From NCBI GenBank assembly GCA_044347745.1, contig JBIKUD010000013.1, positions 1 through 64,000 on the forward strand: a stretch of 64,000 nucleotides of DNA. The letters are read 5' to 3'. This document shows positions 54,568-62,589 of this stretch, piece by piece; position 1 is the first letter of the stretch, and each line of letters starts with the position of its first letter. A program made the position numbers and the translations under genes. The notes under the pieces were generated by a model. That model was not told the origin of the DNA, did not search any database, and worked only from the letters and a program-made list of their open reading frames with translations. This DNA is from JAIBBV01 sp044347745. GTDB lineage: Bacteria; Bdellovibrionota_C; UBA2361; JAFLCA01.

Positions 54568-54845
54568 CCGCTTTTCATTTCCTTTTCAATTCTTTCGGCA
54601 AGAAAGATCTTCAAAAGTGATTGGTAAGGGATGTCGCGCTTGTTCGCTAACACCTTCAACCCCGCTAAAAGAGATTCGGGGAGTCTTAGGGAAATAGTTT
54701 TCACCGAAGGCTTTAGCTCAGGGAAAACCCGAACCTTACCCTTTGACCAATCAATAAAGTCGGTTGAGTCATTCTTGTCCCAGAATGCGCTTTCCTGCTC
54801 TTCGCTTTCGAACTTGGGGATCTTTGAACGTGTTTTAGGTGCCAT
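54555..54845 (-). CDS. brnA: BrnA-like/CopG-family antitoxin
   Basis: A 96-residue ribbon-helix-helix antitoxin: FWDKNDSTDFIDWSKGKVRVFPELKPS followed by KTISLRLPESLLAGLKVLANKRDIPYQSLLKIFLAERI. It overlaps the toxin gene by 11 bases. Its stop lies at the R''-like box of the adjoining attC-like site. Confidence 0.85.
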   Translation of the reverse strand: MAPKTRSKIPKFESEEQESAFWDKNDSTDFIDWSKGKVRVFPELKPSVKTISLRLPESLLAGLKVLANKRDIPYQSLLKIFLAERIEKEMKSGSKK

Positions 54846-55131
54846 AGATTTTTCGCTCCTTTCGGCTCATGTCACGAGCTGAAATTATTCGAATAAATTT
54901 TCGCCGAATCGTGAAGGCAATAAAAAGATGCCTCCCAACGTCGGTTCTTCCGAGAGCGTAATAACGCGTTTCAATCTGCGAATGTTTGGCATCTTCAGCA
55001 ACGACCAATGGTTGATTAAAGAAGATTTGCTCGCATTCAAATGGGGTAACCTGATGCTTTACCCAATTTTTCTCGAGGTTGGCGACATCCCAGTCAAATC
55101 CAATACACCCCGAAAGAACATCGTCGCTCAT
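54835..55131 (-). CDS. brnT: BrnT-like ribonuclease toxin
   Basis: A 98-residue BrnT-family RelE-fold toxin: GFDWDVANLEKNWVKHQVTPFECEQIF, DAKHSQIETRYYALGRTDVGRHLFIAFTIR and the end IRIISARDMSRKERKIY. It is the first gene of the pair. A GTATAT/ATATAC dyad at 55139-55157 just upstream is a candidate autoregulatory operator. Confidence 0.87.
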   Translation of the reverse strand: MSDDVLSGCIGFDWDVANLEKNWVKHQVTPFECEQIFFNQPLVVAEDAKHSQIETRYYALGRTDVGRHLFIAFTIRRKFIRIISARDMSRKERKIYGT

Positions 55132-55202
55132 ACAAATAGTATATGATGGTAATATACATATTTCAAGGGGGGTTTTTGTTCATTGATGCGATGGGTTGGG
55201 GG

Positions 55203-55447
55203 GTCTAACATTAGATTCTACGACAGCCTCTCAGCCGCCAACTTCCCATCATAGTCGAGGATTCCAGACCGCTCAATTTTAAAATGTAGCACCATAGATT
55301 ATTAAAATAACAGGCAATTCTATTGGCAAAGTCGATGATCCACCCAACTGCTAATATACAATTAGGTTGATGATCCCGCTCGACGAAGGATTGAGGTGTG
55401 TATCAGGGGATCCTCGACTTAGAGTTCGGACAACATTTCGGCCGGAC
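55203..55447 (-). repeat. composite repeat adjoining element E
   Basis: Begins with GTCTAACATTAGATTCTAC, whose reverse complement ends in GTTAGAC, a perfect attC R' core. The right two thirds (about 55325-55447) are nearly identical to 63160-63282. Together with element E it forms a unit of about 375 bases between two minus-strand genes. Confidence 0.6.
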
Positions 55448-55577
55448 AATATTCCGGACACCCCGGAAATACCGCATTCCCCTCCAAAATACTTCAATCA
55501 GCTTAATGTGGCTTCCGTCGCTAGTTCAGTGGATTAGGGGACGCGCAAGGTGGAGCTGTGTAGGTTGGGACGCACCC
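55448..55577 (-). repeat. 130-bp element, copy E
   Basis: Opens with AATATTCCGGACACCC and closes with GGTGGAGCTGTGTAGGTTGG then GACGCACC. The centre TTCAGTGGATTAGGGG matches C and D. The right end lies 17 bases from the stop of the 394-residue gene. Confidence 0.8.
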
Positions 55578-55593
55578 GACTAACTGAGGTAAA

Positions 55594-56778
55594 CTAGTCG
55601 CTCACTTTAGCCTCATCGAGAATCTCTAATCGATGCACCAGATCCAAGGGAATCCAAGCACTGGTCTGCCCAAGAACATCTAAAAATAGAAATCCGCTGC
55701 GGTAATCATCCCGCATAAGTGCTCCAGCTCTGGCTAGTGTGGAGTCCTGAACTTCCTCGTGGCCAGGGCGCTCTTTGGGCTGTAGTGTATTCCGTATAAA
55801 AATGGCCCCACGTAAGATCTGGTTGACTTTTTTTAGGTACACTACCGCGTTCAGGCAAGCTTCGCCGCGATCTTTGCATGTGGCCAAAATTTCCTCTGTC
55901 GACATCTGGGCTTTATTTTGGGGATTGAACTCTTCACGTAGGTCTATGCCCTCTACGAGAGCCTCACCTGGAGTTAGAAGATAAAGCCTGAGATCGGAAT
56001 TACTCAAAAGAAAGGCGATTTGACGAGAGGGATCTGTTGTGAATACTCCTACTCCTGAATGAGAATTGAAGGACTTAATTTGCCCGGCAATAGGGATGCC
56101 GCTTGGGAATGCTTCCGAGCAAAATGTGAGAGTAAGCATCTGCTTCTCTTTTTGGAACTGGCGAATGCGTTCGTATGCTCCTTTAAGCGCGTTTTCCTTT
56201 GCAAATGGAGTTTTTATCCGATCTATTGGAAGGTCATAAAGGGGAGAGACCTCTAGCCCAGCGCCTGCTTCGCTGGGTAAAACTGACGCAATATCTTCAA
56301 GCCTAATTGGCAGCGTTTGAGAAGATTTAGGAGCTATAAAACTGAAGCGTAACTCTGATTCCTCCCAGCTCGAGCGCCTAAAGTCGACTTCGAAACCGTC
56401 TGCGTCATCGGCGCCAAAATCTACTGACTCTTCAAAGTCCTGACCAAGCGCAAGAACTCGAGCTTCTAAAACTTTTCCATCCTTAAGGCTGATGTCTATG
56501 GTTCTGCTCGTATCCTGCGCAGCGCGGTAGAGCTCGGCAAGGATTAATCCAGTCTCCATGGTGCTGGGGAGGGTGTCGATATCTTGGAACCCTATTTCTG
56601 GTTCAGAGCTTCCTGCTGCTGGTTCCGATGTTAGTGAAAGATCAATTCGTAATGACTGAAGCTGGAAATTGTCAGACGCGTCGTAGTCTCTTCTGAAGTC
56701 TGTGGCTGCATCGCGCCTGCTGCTGAGGCGTTGAAGCGAATTCGTGAGAAGCTGCAGCAGGTTGGCTAGCACTAGCAA
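55594..56778 (-). CDS. 394-residue protein of unknown function
   Basis: A soluble acidic protein bounded by elements E and F. It has mixed alpha/beta sequence with DISLKDGKVLEARVLALGQDF and a related later segment MLTLTFCSEAFPSGIPIAGQIKSF, possibly two small beta-barrel (Sm- or PilZ-like) repeats; this is a weak guess. No signal peptide or membrane helix beyond a hydrophobic start. Confidence 0.55.
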   Translation of the reverse strand: MLVLANLLQLLTNSLQRLSSRRDAATDFRRDYDASDNFQLQSLRIDLSLTSEPAAGSSEPEIGFQDIDTLPSTMETGLILAELYRAAQDTSRTIDISLKDGKVLEARVLALGQDFEESVDFGADDADGFEVDFRRSSWEESELRFSFIAPKSSQTLPIRLEDIASVLPSEAGAGLEVSPLYDLPIDRIKTPFAKENALKGAYERIRQFQKEKQMLTLTFCSEAFPSGIPIAGQIKSFNSHSGVGVFTTDPSRQIAFLLSNSDLRLYLLTPGEALVEGIDLREEFNPQNKAQMSTEEILATCKDRGEACLNAVVYLKKVNQILRGAIFIRNTLQPKERPGHEEVQDSTLARAGALMRDDYRSGFLFLDVLGQTSAWIPLDLVHRLEILDEAKVSD

Positions 56779-56890
56779 TGGTGTACGTCAGCCTGCCGCG
56801 TTGTTCTTTCAAAGGGCGCCACCTAGATTTCCGTTTTTGGTTATTTTTTGCGGATACTCAAAAATAACCTACCTTTTTTTCTTGGTGGGC

Positions 56891-57022
56891 AATATTCCTG
56901 GCACACAAGAAATACCTTGATTCCCCTGGAAGATACTTCCAAAAGCTTAAGGTGACTTCCACCGCAAACTCAGCCGGTTAAGCGGCCTGTGTGCTGGGGG
57001 CTTGGGAGTTTGGACGCACTTA
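56891..57022 (-). repeat. 130-bp element, copy F
   Basis: Opens with AATATTCCTGGCACACAAG and closes with GGGAGTTTGGACGCACT. It is degenerate but keeps both ends and the ACTTCC and GGTTAAGCGG core. Unlike the other copies it is followed by a plus-strand toxin-antitoxin pair. Confidence 0.65.
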
Positions 57023-57086
57023 ATGGTAGCCCTGCTCGCGCCATTTGGGCTAAAAAGCCGACGTACATAAATATTGTAGTTGACGG

Positions 57087-57108
57087 AATGTCGCTTTTGA
57101 GCGACATT
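57087..57108. promoter_or_regulatory. operator-like palindrome before a toxin-antitoxin pair
   Basis: AATGTCGCT and AGCGACATT are perfect inverted arms around TTTG, 7 bases before the toxin start. This is the usual position of an autoregulatory toxin-antitoxin operator. Confidence 0.6.
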
Positions 57109-57114
57109 GTATGA

Positions 57115-57443
57115 GTGGAAGCAAAGGCAAAAAGAATCAAAAACTTCATTCGAAGGAATGGGCGATCTCCATTTGAAGAATGGTTCTCGCGCGTACGAGA
57201 TATGACGGTAAAAGCCAGGATTCTTACTAGAATTGATAGACTGCGTTTCGGAAATTTTGGGGATTGTAAGAGCGTTGGGTCCGGAGTTTTTGAGTTGAGG
57301 ATTCCGCTTGGTCCGGGGTATTGAGTTTTTTTGGGCTTGTCGGCACAGAAGTGGTCCTTTTACTTGGAGGTGGCGACAAGTCAACTCAGCAAAAAGACAT
57401 TAAGGCGTGTCAGCAATACTGGACGGAGTATAAGAATGGCTAA
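57115..57443 (+). pseudogene. RelE/HigB-type toxin, frameshifted
   Basis: The first 69 codons encode RRNGRSPFEEWFSRVRDMTV, KARILTRIDRLRFGNFGD and ELRIPLGPGY, a Gp49/RelE-family killer protein. A stop follows at a T-run near 57322; in another frame the sequence continues as FFGLVGTEVVLLLGGGDKST and QQKDIKACQQYWTEYKNG to a stop at 57441-57443. The catalytic end is thus separated by a frameshift. Start is GTG. Confidence 0.75.
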
Positions 57444-57753
57444 GAGAAAACTTAAATCACGAAGTTATGATGCCTTTTTAATGAGACAACTTGTGGATCC
57501 TGACTTGGCAGCAGAATATCTTTCGGCTGCGGTTCAGGAAAAGTCATTGGAAGGATTTCTTATTGCACTAAAGAATGTGGCAGAGGCGCATGGCGGCATC
57601 GGAATACTTTCTCGCGCCACCAACCTAAATCGCCAAAGTATGTATCGAATGTTCTCAGAACGTGGGAATCCAACCGTTTCTAGTTTATTTACGGTTCTGG
57701 ATGCTTTGGGATTGGAAGTGTCGATTGCGCCGCAGGAACGGAAAAGTGCGTAG
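57436..57753 (+). CDS. HigA-like XRE-family antitoxin
   Basis: A 105-residue antitoxin: SRSYDAFLMRQLVDPDLAAEYL, then ALKNVAEAHGGIGILSRATN and the helix-turn-helix LNRQSMYRMFSERGNPTVSSLFTVLDALG. The ATG at 57436 overlaps the end of the toxin frame by 8 bases and has a GGAG site. It is intact although its toxin is broken. Confidence 0.82.
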   Translation: MAKRKLKSRSYDAFLMRQLVDPDLAAEYLSAAVQEKSLEGFLIALKNVAEAHGGIGILSRATNLNRQSMYRMFSERGNPTVSSLFTVLDALGLEVSIAPQERKSA

Positions 57754-57938
57754 GCGCAGGGTGGCAGCGGATGACCTAGAATTCGGGGTTACACAGGGAG
57801 ACGGGCGGCCCAGTGCTGCGCGACGCCCATCGATGCTGAATCTTTCGCGTTCACGCTGAACACTGTCGAAACGGGACTGCCTCTACCCAAGCGGCAAGCA
57901 GTCGAGAAGTGAGCCATGTTTACTAAGTCACTATTTGC

Positions 57939-58445
57939 CTATGACTTGCGTCGCCGATCGGGAGGGGCCTGGATCAGCTTTAGCGACGGAAGCGTGTGAA
58001 AGTACCCGTGGGCGTTCTCGCCCTTGTCCATGGGCGAGTGGCGGAACCGAAGCGTCCAGTACGGAGCGGCTTTTGTCGGAGTGCACTCGACATACGCAGG
58101 CAGTCCGCACGTCGGCTCGTCCGGATGCTCGGTCCTCGCAGTGCAAGCGACACGTCTCTCAAGACTTGTCAGCAATCGGCGAAGCCCCCGTGCGAACGCT
58201 ACGGCCTCAGCTGCGCTGCCGAACGTCCGACCCTCCATTCCTGAGAGGAGAGCTTCAAGTTCGCGCGCTGTCTCCCGCTGCTGCTCTGCTTGGCGAGCCG
58301 CAATCCGGGCAAGCTCTGGCGCAACATCCTCCATTGGCGGAATGACGAGACTCGCGAAACTCACCGACTTGGCGGCGCGCGGGGCTGCTTCAGCAGGTGG
58401 TACTTGCTGGTCTTGCGATGGTTTTGGATTTGGTTCTCTCTCCAT
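57939..58445 (-). CDS. GC-rich hypothetical protein
   Basis: About 168 residues with many charged residues and a helical core (ARIAARQAEQQRETARELEALL). The DNA from about 57940 to 58470 has far higher GC than its surroundings, which suggests recent transfer from a high-GC source. Open frames occur on both strands here because of the composition; the minus strand is chosen for its length and plausible protein. No family is recognised. Confidence 0.4.
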   Translation of the reverse strand: MEREPNPKPSQDQQVPPAEAAPRAAKSVSFASLVIPPMEDVAPELARIAARQAEQQRETARELEALLSGMEGRTFGSAAEAVAFARGLRRLLTSLERRVACTARTEHPDEPTCGLPAYVECTPTKAAPYWTLRFRHSPMDKGENAHGYFHTLPSLKLIQAPPDRRRKS

Positions 58446-58527
58446 CGAAGGAGAATTCAACGGATGGGAGATCTTAGTCAAGCGCACTCTTCCCAAAGCG
58501 GCTTAGACGGGGCGTTGGGGCAGAACG

Positions 58528-58553
58528 CGGGGGTTGGGAGGCACCGGGGTCAG
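58528..58553 (-). repeat. right-end remnant of the 130-bp element
   Basis: GGGGTTGGGAGGCACCGGGG matches the right end of copies G and H with one or two changes. The rest of the element is absent. The ORF6N gene is fused directly to it. Confidence 0.55.
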
Positions 58554-59037
58554 GATACTCTTTTTACTTGGGCAAAGGGTCGTGCTTGATCAGGGCCTGG
58601 CAGTGGTATTCGGAGTTTCGACCAAGAGATTAAACGAACAAATCAGAAGAAACATCGATCGTTTTCCCGAGGATTTCTTATTTCAATTATCAGATCAGGA
58701 GGTTAGCGACTTGAGGTCGCAAATTGCGACCTCAAATTCTAGCTATGGTGGACGCCGTTATAAGCCATATGCATTCACGGAACACGGGGCGGTCATGGCT
58801 GCCAACGTTTTGAACAGCCCAATTGCTGTTCAGGCTAGTGTCACGGTGGTCCGCGCATTCATCAAACTTCGTAAGGCATTTATTGACCATGCAGATCTGA
58901 AGCGCCGGCTCTTGGAAATAGAGAGGCGCGTTGCAAAAGGATTTTCAGAGCATGAACAAGAGCTTCGAGAAATTCGATTTTTAATTTCTGAACTTCAGAA
59001 ACCAGAGCCGCCCAAAAGTAAACGGCTCGGGTTTTAA
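58534..59037 (+). CDS. ORF6N-domain protein, 5'-truncated
   Basis: The protein matches the ORF6N DNA-binding domain from its second strand: GQRVVLDQGLAVVFGVSTKR, LNEQIRRNIDRFPEDFLFQL, LRSQIATSNSSYGGRRYKPY, AFTEHGAVMAANVLNSPIA. The usual N-terminal 15 to 20 residues (before the GQRV) are replaced by sequence from a repeat remnant, so the gene was probably cut by recombination there. The start shown is nominal. The last 50 bases recur at 63424. Confidence 0.7.
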   Translation: MGGTGVRILFLLGQRVVLDQGLAVVFGVSTKRLNEQIRRNIDRFPEDFLFQLSDQEVSDLRSQIATSNSSYGGRRYKPYAFTEHGAVMAANVLNSPIAVQASVTVVRAFIKLRKAFIDHADLKRRLLEIERRVAKGFSEHEQELREIRFLISELQKPEPPKSKRLGF

Positions 59038-59050
59038 TGGGATAATTAGA

Positions 59051-59332
59051 TTATGCCGCCCTAGTAGTAATAACTCTATAATCGTAACCGAGAGTAACCA
59101 AAATATTGAATAGAATATCGAAGGTCACCTGAGCCGTACCAATCCCAGATTCGATTTGGGCAATCCTCGCTTGGCTAACGCCAAGCTTTTTTGCAAGAGC
59201 GGCTTGAGAAAGCCGCTTGGCTTTTCGAATCTTAACGATCATCAAAATAAGCTTTTGCTTTTCACGAACCTCGGTGATGTTGGCACCTAGAGATTCTGCC
59301 AGTTCTTCCACAGTCATTTCTTTCCAAGCCAT
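59051..59332 (-). CDS. XRE-family antitoxin
   Basis: A 93-residue protein with a helix-turn-helix (IRKAKRLSQAALAKKLGVSQARIAQIESG). It lies 1 base after the toxin stop. Its own stop TAA is within GCATAAT, which resembles an attC R'' box. Confidence 0.83.
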   Translation of the reverse strand: MAWKEMTVEELAESLGANITEVREKQKLILMIVKIRKAKRLSQAALAKKLGVSQARIAQIESGIGTAQVTFDILFNILVTLGYDYRVITTRAA

Positions 59333-59333
59333 A

Positions 59334-59666
59334 TTAGATCTCCCTAATTCTCTTTAAGATCAAATCAATCTCCTTCGAGGGAAGAGTTTGTGTCTTCTTC
59401 CGAAGCGCATGAACGAAATAAATAGCCTCACCGCGTTTTATGAAATATATAACTCGGACTTGCCCTGCCTTATCTCGGAATCGCAACTCGTGAAGTCCCG
59501 GTCTAATGCTTGAAAGATTCCGACTGAGTGGCATATCGATCCGCTGCCCACTTTCAAGCAAAGCGATGGCATCAGCAATCTCCAGACGAGTTTCCTCAGG
59601 CAAAGCGAGGATAAACTCTTCAACAGGATTTCTGCCGCTCGACGTAAGGTAGTACTTAACTTTCAT
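59334..59666 (-). CDS. RelE/HigB-family toxin (Gp49-like)
   Basis: A 110-residue toxin: KYYLTSSGRNPVEEFILALPEET, then LRFRDKAGQVRVIYFIKRGEAIYFVHALRKKTQ with the basic catalytic strand, and a C-terminal RIREI helix. It forms a toxin-first operon with the following antitoxin. Confidence 0.86.
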   Translation of the reverse strand: MKVKYYLTSSGRNPVEEFILALPEETRLEIADAIALLESGQRIDMPLSRNLSSIRPGLHELRFRDKAGQVRVIYFIKRGEAIYFVHALRKKTQTLPSKEIDLILKRIREI

Positions 59667-59674
59667 TCAAGGTG

Positions 59675-59712
59675 TATTATAAGCTATGGCTTATAATAAG
59701 GCAAGGCTTATT
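59675..59712. promoter_or_regulatory. tandem operator-like dyads before a toxin-antitoxin pair
   Basis: Dyad one pairs TATTATAAGC (59675-59684) with GCTTATAATA (59689-59698), perfect over 10 bp. Dyad two pairs AATAAG (59695-59700) with CTTATT (59707-59712). Both lie within 50 bases of the toxin start, as expected for antitoxin binding. Confidence 0.6.
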
Positions 59713-59777
59713 GCTCCCTAATTTTGGCAACTAACGGATAGGGGGGGCGGGGAAAAGCCACTCAACTTCTCAAGTTT

Positions 59778-60248
59778 TTAACCATCGTACACGGCATTTT
59801 CTCCGTTCGAACCGATTGTTCTATTGCCCGTATCACCTTCTTCAATCTGGATGGTATTTTGAACGCACCACTTTTTCAGCGCAGTCTCAGTTCGCTCTTC
59901 CTCGAATTTATACCATTTGTCGAGCGCATTGCTCCAACTAAGTAATTCTTTATATCGGGAATATGCACCACGGCTTCGAAAGAAAGCTTCAACCTCATCG
60001 GCTTTCTCGGGTAGGTGCGCACTCACATATTCGCGAACCAACTGAATGCCGAGATCCAAATCGCGCTTATGTGGAATCTGGATATATAAATCCTCGTCGT
60101 CTATATCTTCAGGTAACTCATCTGAATCACCAAGCCCCGATTCAAAATAGATTTGTCCAGTCTTTTTGCTAAGTGTGGCGGAGTTCATACCGTATTCGGC
60201 ACCACTGACAAACTGGAATGCTAACTCTATATCTAAAAATTTTACCAT
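59778..60248 (-). CDS. UPF0158 family protein
   Basis: A 156-residue protein with LDIELAFQFVSGAEYGMNSA, LPEDIDDEDLYIQIPHKRDLDLG and FRSRGAYSRYKELLSWSNALDKWYKFE, the complete UPF0158 pattern. Function unknown; members are common in integron cassettes and other mobile regions. Confidence 0.85.
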   Translation of the reverse strand: MVKFLDIELAFQFVSGAEYGMNSATLSKKTGQIYFESGLGDSDELPEDIDDEDLYIQIPHKRDLDLGIQLVREYVSAHLPEKADEVEAFFRSRGAYSRYKELLSWSNALDKWYKFEEERTETALKKWCVQNTIQIEEGDTGNRTIGSNGENAVYDG

Positions 60249-60267
60249 TTTTGCTCCAATGCCAGGT

Positions 60268-60324
60268 GATTGAACGGTTTAACTGTGCCGCGGCAAAGCT
60301 GTCGGCACAAGGTTTTCGTTATTC
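60268..60324 (-). other. attC-like recombination site 3' of the nucleotidyltransferase gene
   Basis: On the minus strand it opens with GAATAAC (R''-like, containing the gene's stop TAA), continues to TTGTGCCG, a 12-base centre and CGGCACA, and ends in GTTCAAT. The inner arms TGTGCCG/CGGCACA pair perfectly. Length of 57 bases and layout match short integron attC sites. Confidence 0.65.
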
Positions 60325-60762
60325 GGTTCGGGAGCGGCGCACTTCCATCACAAGCCGATCCAAAATACCCCTTGGATCATAAACCGAAACTAATCCATCA
60401 CTCCCAACACGGAACGTGCCAGGATCAATTGGAATGTTGGCCCAGGATGTTGAGGCTACTCCAACTTCAACTTCTCCGTCACGCACATAATGAGTTCGAT
60501 GTGAGGTAAGGACCCCCCAATTCTCAGTGTCTACATGACTGACGGCACCGAAAGCAGAGAGCCAATCGGGCGATCTGAGGGGATCTGGGTTATCTGAAAG
60601 GATGACTATATCGATGTCTGAATCCGGTCGTGCTCGGCCATGGGCATGCGACCCCACTAAAGCAACTGCTGATATGTCTGATCGTTTCTCAGCCCAGGCA
60701 CGCACATCCTTTAGCAATATGACCACCTTCGAATCGATTGGCGTAGACTTTAAGTTTTTCAT
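60319..60762 (-). CDS. Pol beta-type nucleotidyltransferase domain protein
   Basis: A 147-residue protein with the motif GSHAHGRARPDSDIDIVIL (GSxxxGxxxxxSDxD), which binds Mg and NTP, and a further Asp-Glu-rich strand GEVEVGVAS. Related to MNT-type and aminoglycoside-adenylyl-like proteins. No HEPN partner is seen nearby. Carried as a cassette-like unit with an attC-like site at its end. Confidence 0.8.
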   Translation of the reverse strand: MKNLKSTPIDSKVVILLKDVRAWAEKRSDISAVALVGSHAHGRARPDSDIDIVILSDNPDPLRSPDWLSAFGAVSHVDTENWGVLTSHRTHYVRDGEVEVGVASTSWANIPIDPGTFRVGSDGLVSVYDPRGILDRLVMEVRRSRTE

Positions 60763-60770
60763 TACGGACC

Positions 60771-60943
60771 GGATAACATTAGATTCTACAACAAGACTTC
60801 GCTGCTGCTACCCAATCCTAATCGATGAACCCGAGACAATCAAATTGAATTATTGTGAAGTTAGCGGGCTAAATTTACAGAGTCATTTTTAATCCAAGTC
60901 GATGATCCCACTCGACGAAGGATTGAGGTGTGTATCAGCGGAC
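60771..60943 (-). repeat. composite repeat adjoining element G
   Basis: Starts with GGATAACATTAGATTCTAC, reverse complement ending GTTATCC. About 120 bases match 63039-63160 with few changes. Compared with E and H it lacks about 35 bases between two GATGATCC copies, a simple direct-repeat deletion. Confidence 0.65.
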
Positions 60944-61076
60944 AATATTCCGGACACCCTGGAAATATCTCATGCCCCTCCAAAATACTTCAATCAGCTT
61001 AATGAGACTTCCGTCGCGAGTTCAGTGGATTAGGCGGAGTGGCGGGATTGCATGTTGGGGTTGGGACGCACCAGGG
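60944..61076 (-). repeat. 130-bp element, copy G
   Basis: Opens with AATATTCCGGACACCC and closes with GGGGTTGGGACGCACCAGGG. Nearly identical to copy H over its right half. It lies 20 bases from the stop of the broken histidine phosphatase; GTATAAC (R''-like) overlaps that stop. Confidence 0.8.
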
Positions 61077-61095
61077 GGGCGGCTGGATTTGCTTG

Positions 61096-61630
61096 TTATA
61101 CACCAGCAATTGTTTTTTTCACTGTCCAGTTTTGGTCTCCCCTCTCCCAGTCATATCCGAGAACATAGGTAGCGCCAAGCTTCGCAAAAAGATCCTTGCC
61201 TTCTTGGAAGGGAAGGTTGAGAAGACCAGTCATATAAGTAGATAGTATCGAATTGTGAGAGACTAGAGCGACCGTATTAAATGTAAGCCGAAGAGGATTT
61301 AGGAACTGTTGAAACCCGAACAAATCCCTCTTCGACTGATTCCACCCCTGAGCCATCTTCTCGAAGGAAATACTCATTAAGAGCCGCCGTCGCACAGCTC
61401 TTTGCTTGCCAGTGAGCATTAAGAATCTCCGCCGTTTGTTGTGATCGACGATAGAGACTGGAAGCCACAAGCTCTACTGAATACGAGGAAAGCTCTTGCG
61501 AAATGTTGAGAGCATGCGTCCGGCCAGCATCTGAAAGGGATGCATCATTCGGAAGCTTGGAACTCGGCGCTTTAGCGAGATACTCCGTTTCAGTATGGCG
61601 AATAAGCAAAAGTGTTTTCAAAACTAGCAA
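61096..61630 (-). pseudogene. histidine phosphatase family gene, frameshifted
   Basis: The N-terminal frame encodes LLLIRHTETEYL (catalytic RHT) and SSLYRRSQQTAEIL; the second His motif VALVSHNSIL is in another frame downstream. The frames join near 61310 if one frameshift is corrected. Phosphoglycerate-mutase-like phosphatases need both histidines, so the gene is probably inactive. Confidence 0.7.
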
Positions 61631-61640
61631 TCTTGTTTGG

Positions 61641-61698
61641 TGTATAATGTTTAGTTCAGCGGCGCCCGATTAAGGGCGTCCTGCTGCCAATTGTTATA
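61641..61698 (-). other. attC-like recombination site 3' of the 290-residue gene
   Basis: On the minus strand: GTATAACAATT (R'' plus spacer, close to the canonical RYYYAACAATT), a CGCCC/GGGCG inner stem around 6 bases, and ATTATAC at the R' position. It lies about 18 bases after the stop of the gene. Confidence 0.6.
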
Positions 61699-61716
61699 CC
61701 GCGTGAAATGCCGATA

Positions 61717-62589
61717 TCACTTCGCAACGACCAAGGTGTTTTCAAACTTGAGTCTAGGATATTGTTTCTCATCGAGGTTAAACTGTCCATCGGAATTACA
61801 AAGAAAGCCATATGGATGATCACGGCGCTGTGCAATATTCACGGATATTTTGGAACGCTTAGCATCATCGGCTTCAGTCTCCAGCCTTGATTGAAACTGA
61901 GCGCTCAAGTTTGCGTTGTTTGGAGTTGAAAATATTATTACTTTCAGATCGCCCGCATCTGCCGGTCTGTCAGCAACAGCTTTGTCACTAAGATCCTTCA
62001 ATTGTGAAAATGCAATTTTCCCAGCAGGGCCAACAAATATTTGTTCGAAATGTGGGTACGCAACTAACTTTGAAGACTGAGTTAGGCTTGCATGCTGACC
62101 TGGAAGATCGTCAGCGAAAACATAAGTTTCATACGGGGTGCCATTCGCGCTTTTAATTGGATCAGTCTTGTCGGCAGGTCCATACCAACCTTCTGATTGC
62201 GCAGCGATCAATTTGACCGACGAGTCTCTCGCAAAAGCGTCCGCGAGTTCCCCAAAAATAGATCCGACATCTGGTTTTGCCCGAGTATCTCCGTCGCCAT
62301 CGTACATTAGAGCAACGGGAACACCGGCGCTTCGTAAATCCATTATGCGATCACGAATCTTCGCTACCACCTGAGAAGCTGAATCCGGATCTATGCCGTT
62401 CACGCTTCCTGCTCCTCGGAGGGTCAAAATGACAGTCCCATCGGCCATTAGCGAATTGACACGCTCTTCCCAAGGTTTTAGATCTGCTCCAATACGCATT
62501 GCGCTAACTGGGGTATCAGTCGGCTGCAGGCCCGAGGAAGGAGGTTTTGCATTTGTAAGATCGTTTTTTATCCCACCAAATTCAGTCAT
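61717..62589 (-). CDS. 290-residue hypothetical protein
   Basis: A soluble protein without signal peptide. Segments VILTLRGAGSVNGIDPDSAS, PVALMYDGDGDTRAKPDVG and VKLIAAQSEGWYGPADK suggest an alpha/beta nucleotide-like fold, but no family is recognised. It sits as a single unit between two attC-like sites, so it looks like a cassette gene. Confidence 0.6.
   Translation of the reverse strand: MTEFGGIKNDLTNAKPPSSGLQPTDTPVSAMRIGADLKPWEERVNSLMADGTVILTLRGAGSVNGIDPDSASQVVAKIRDRIMDLRSAGVPVALMYDGDGDTRAKPDVGSIFGELADAFARDSSVKLIAAQSEGWYGPADKTDPIKSANGTPYETYVFADDLPGQHASLTQSSKLVAYPHFEQIFVGPAGKIAFSQLKDLSDKAVADRPADAGDLKVIIFSTPNNANLSAQFQSRLETEADDAKRSKISVNIAQRRDHPYGFLCNSDGQFNLDEKQYPRLKFENTLVVAK

Noticed and set aside
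57939..58506. Several plus-strand frames in the GC-rich patch
   Set aside because: High GC opens frames on both strands; only the minus-strand frame gives a plausible protein, and even that is weak.
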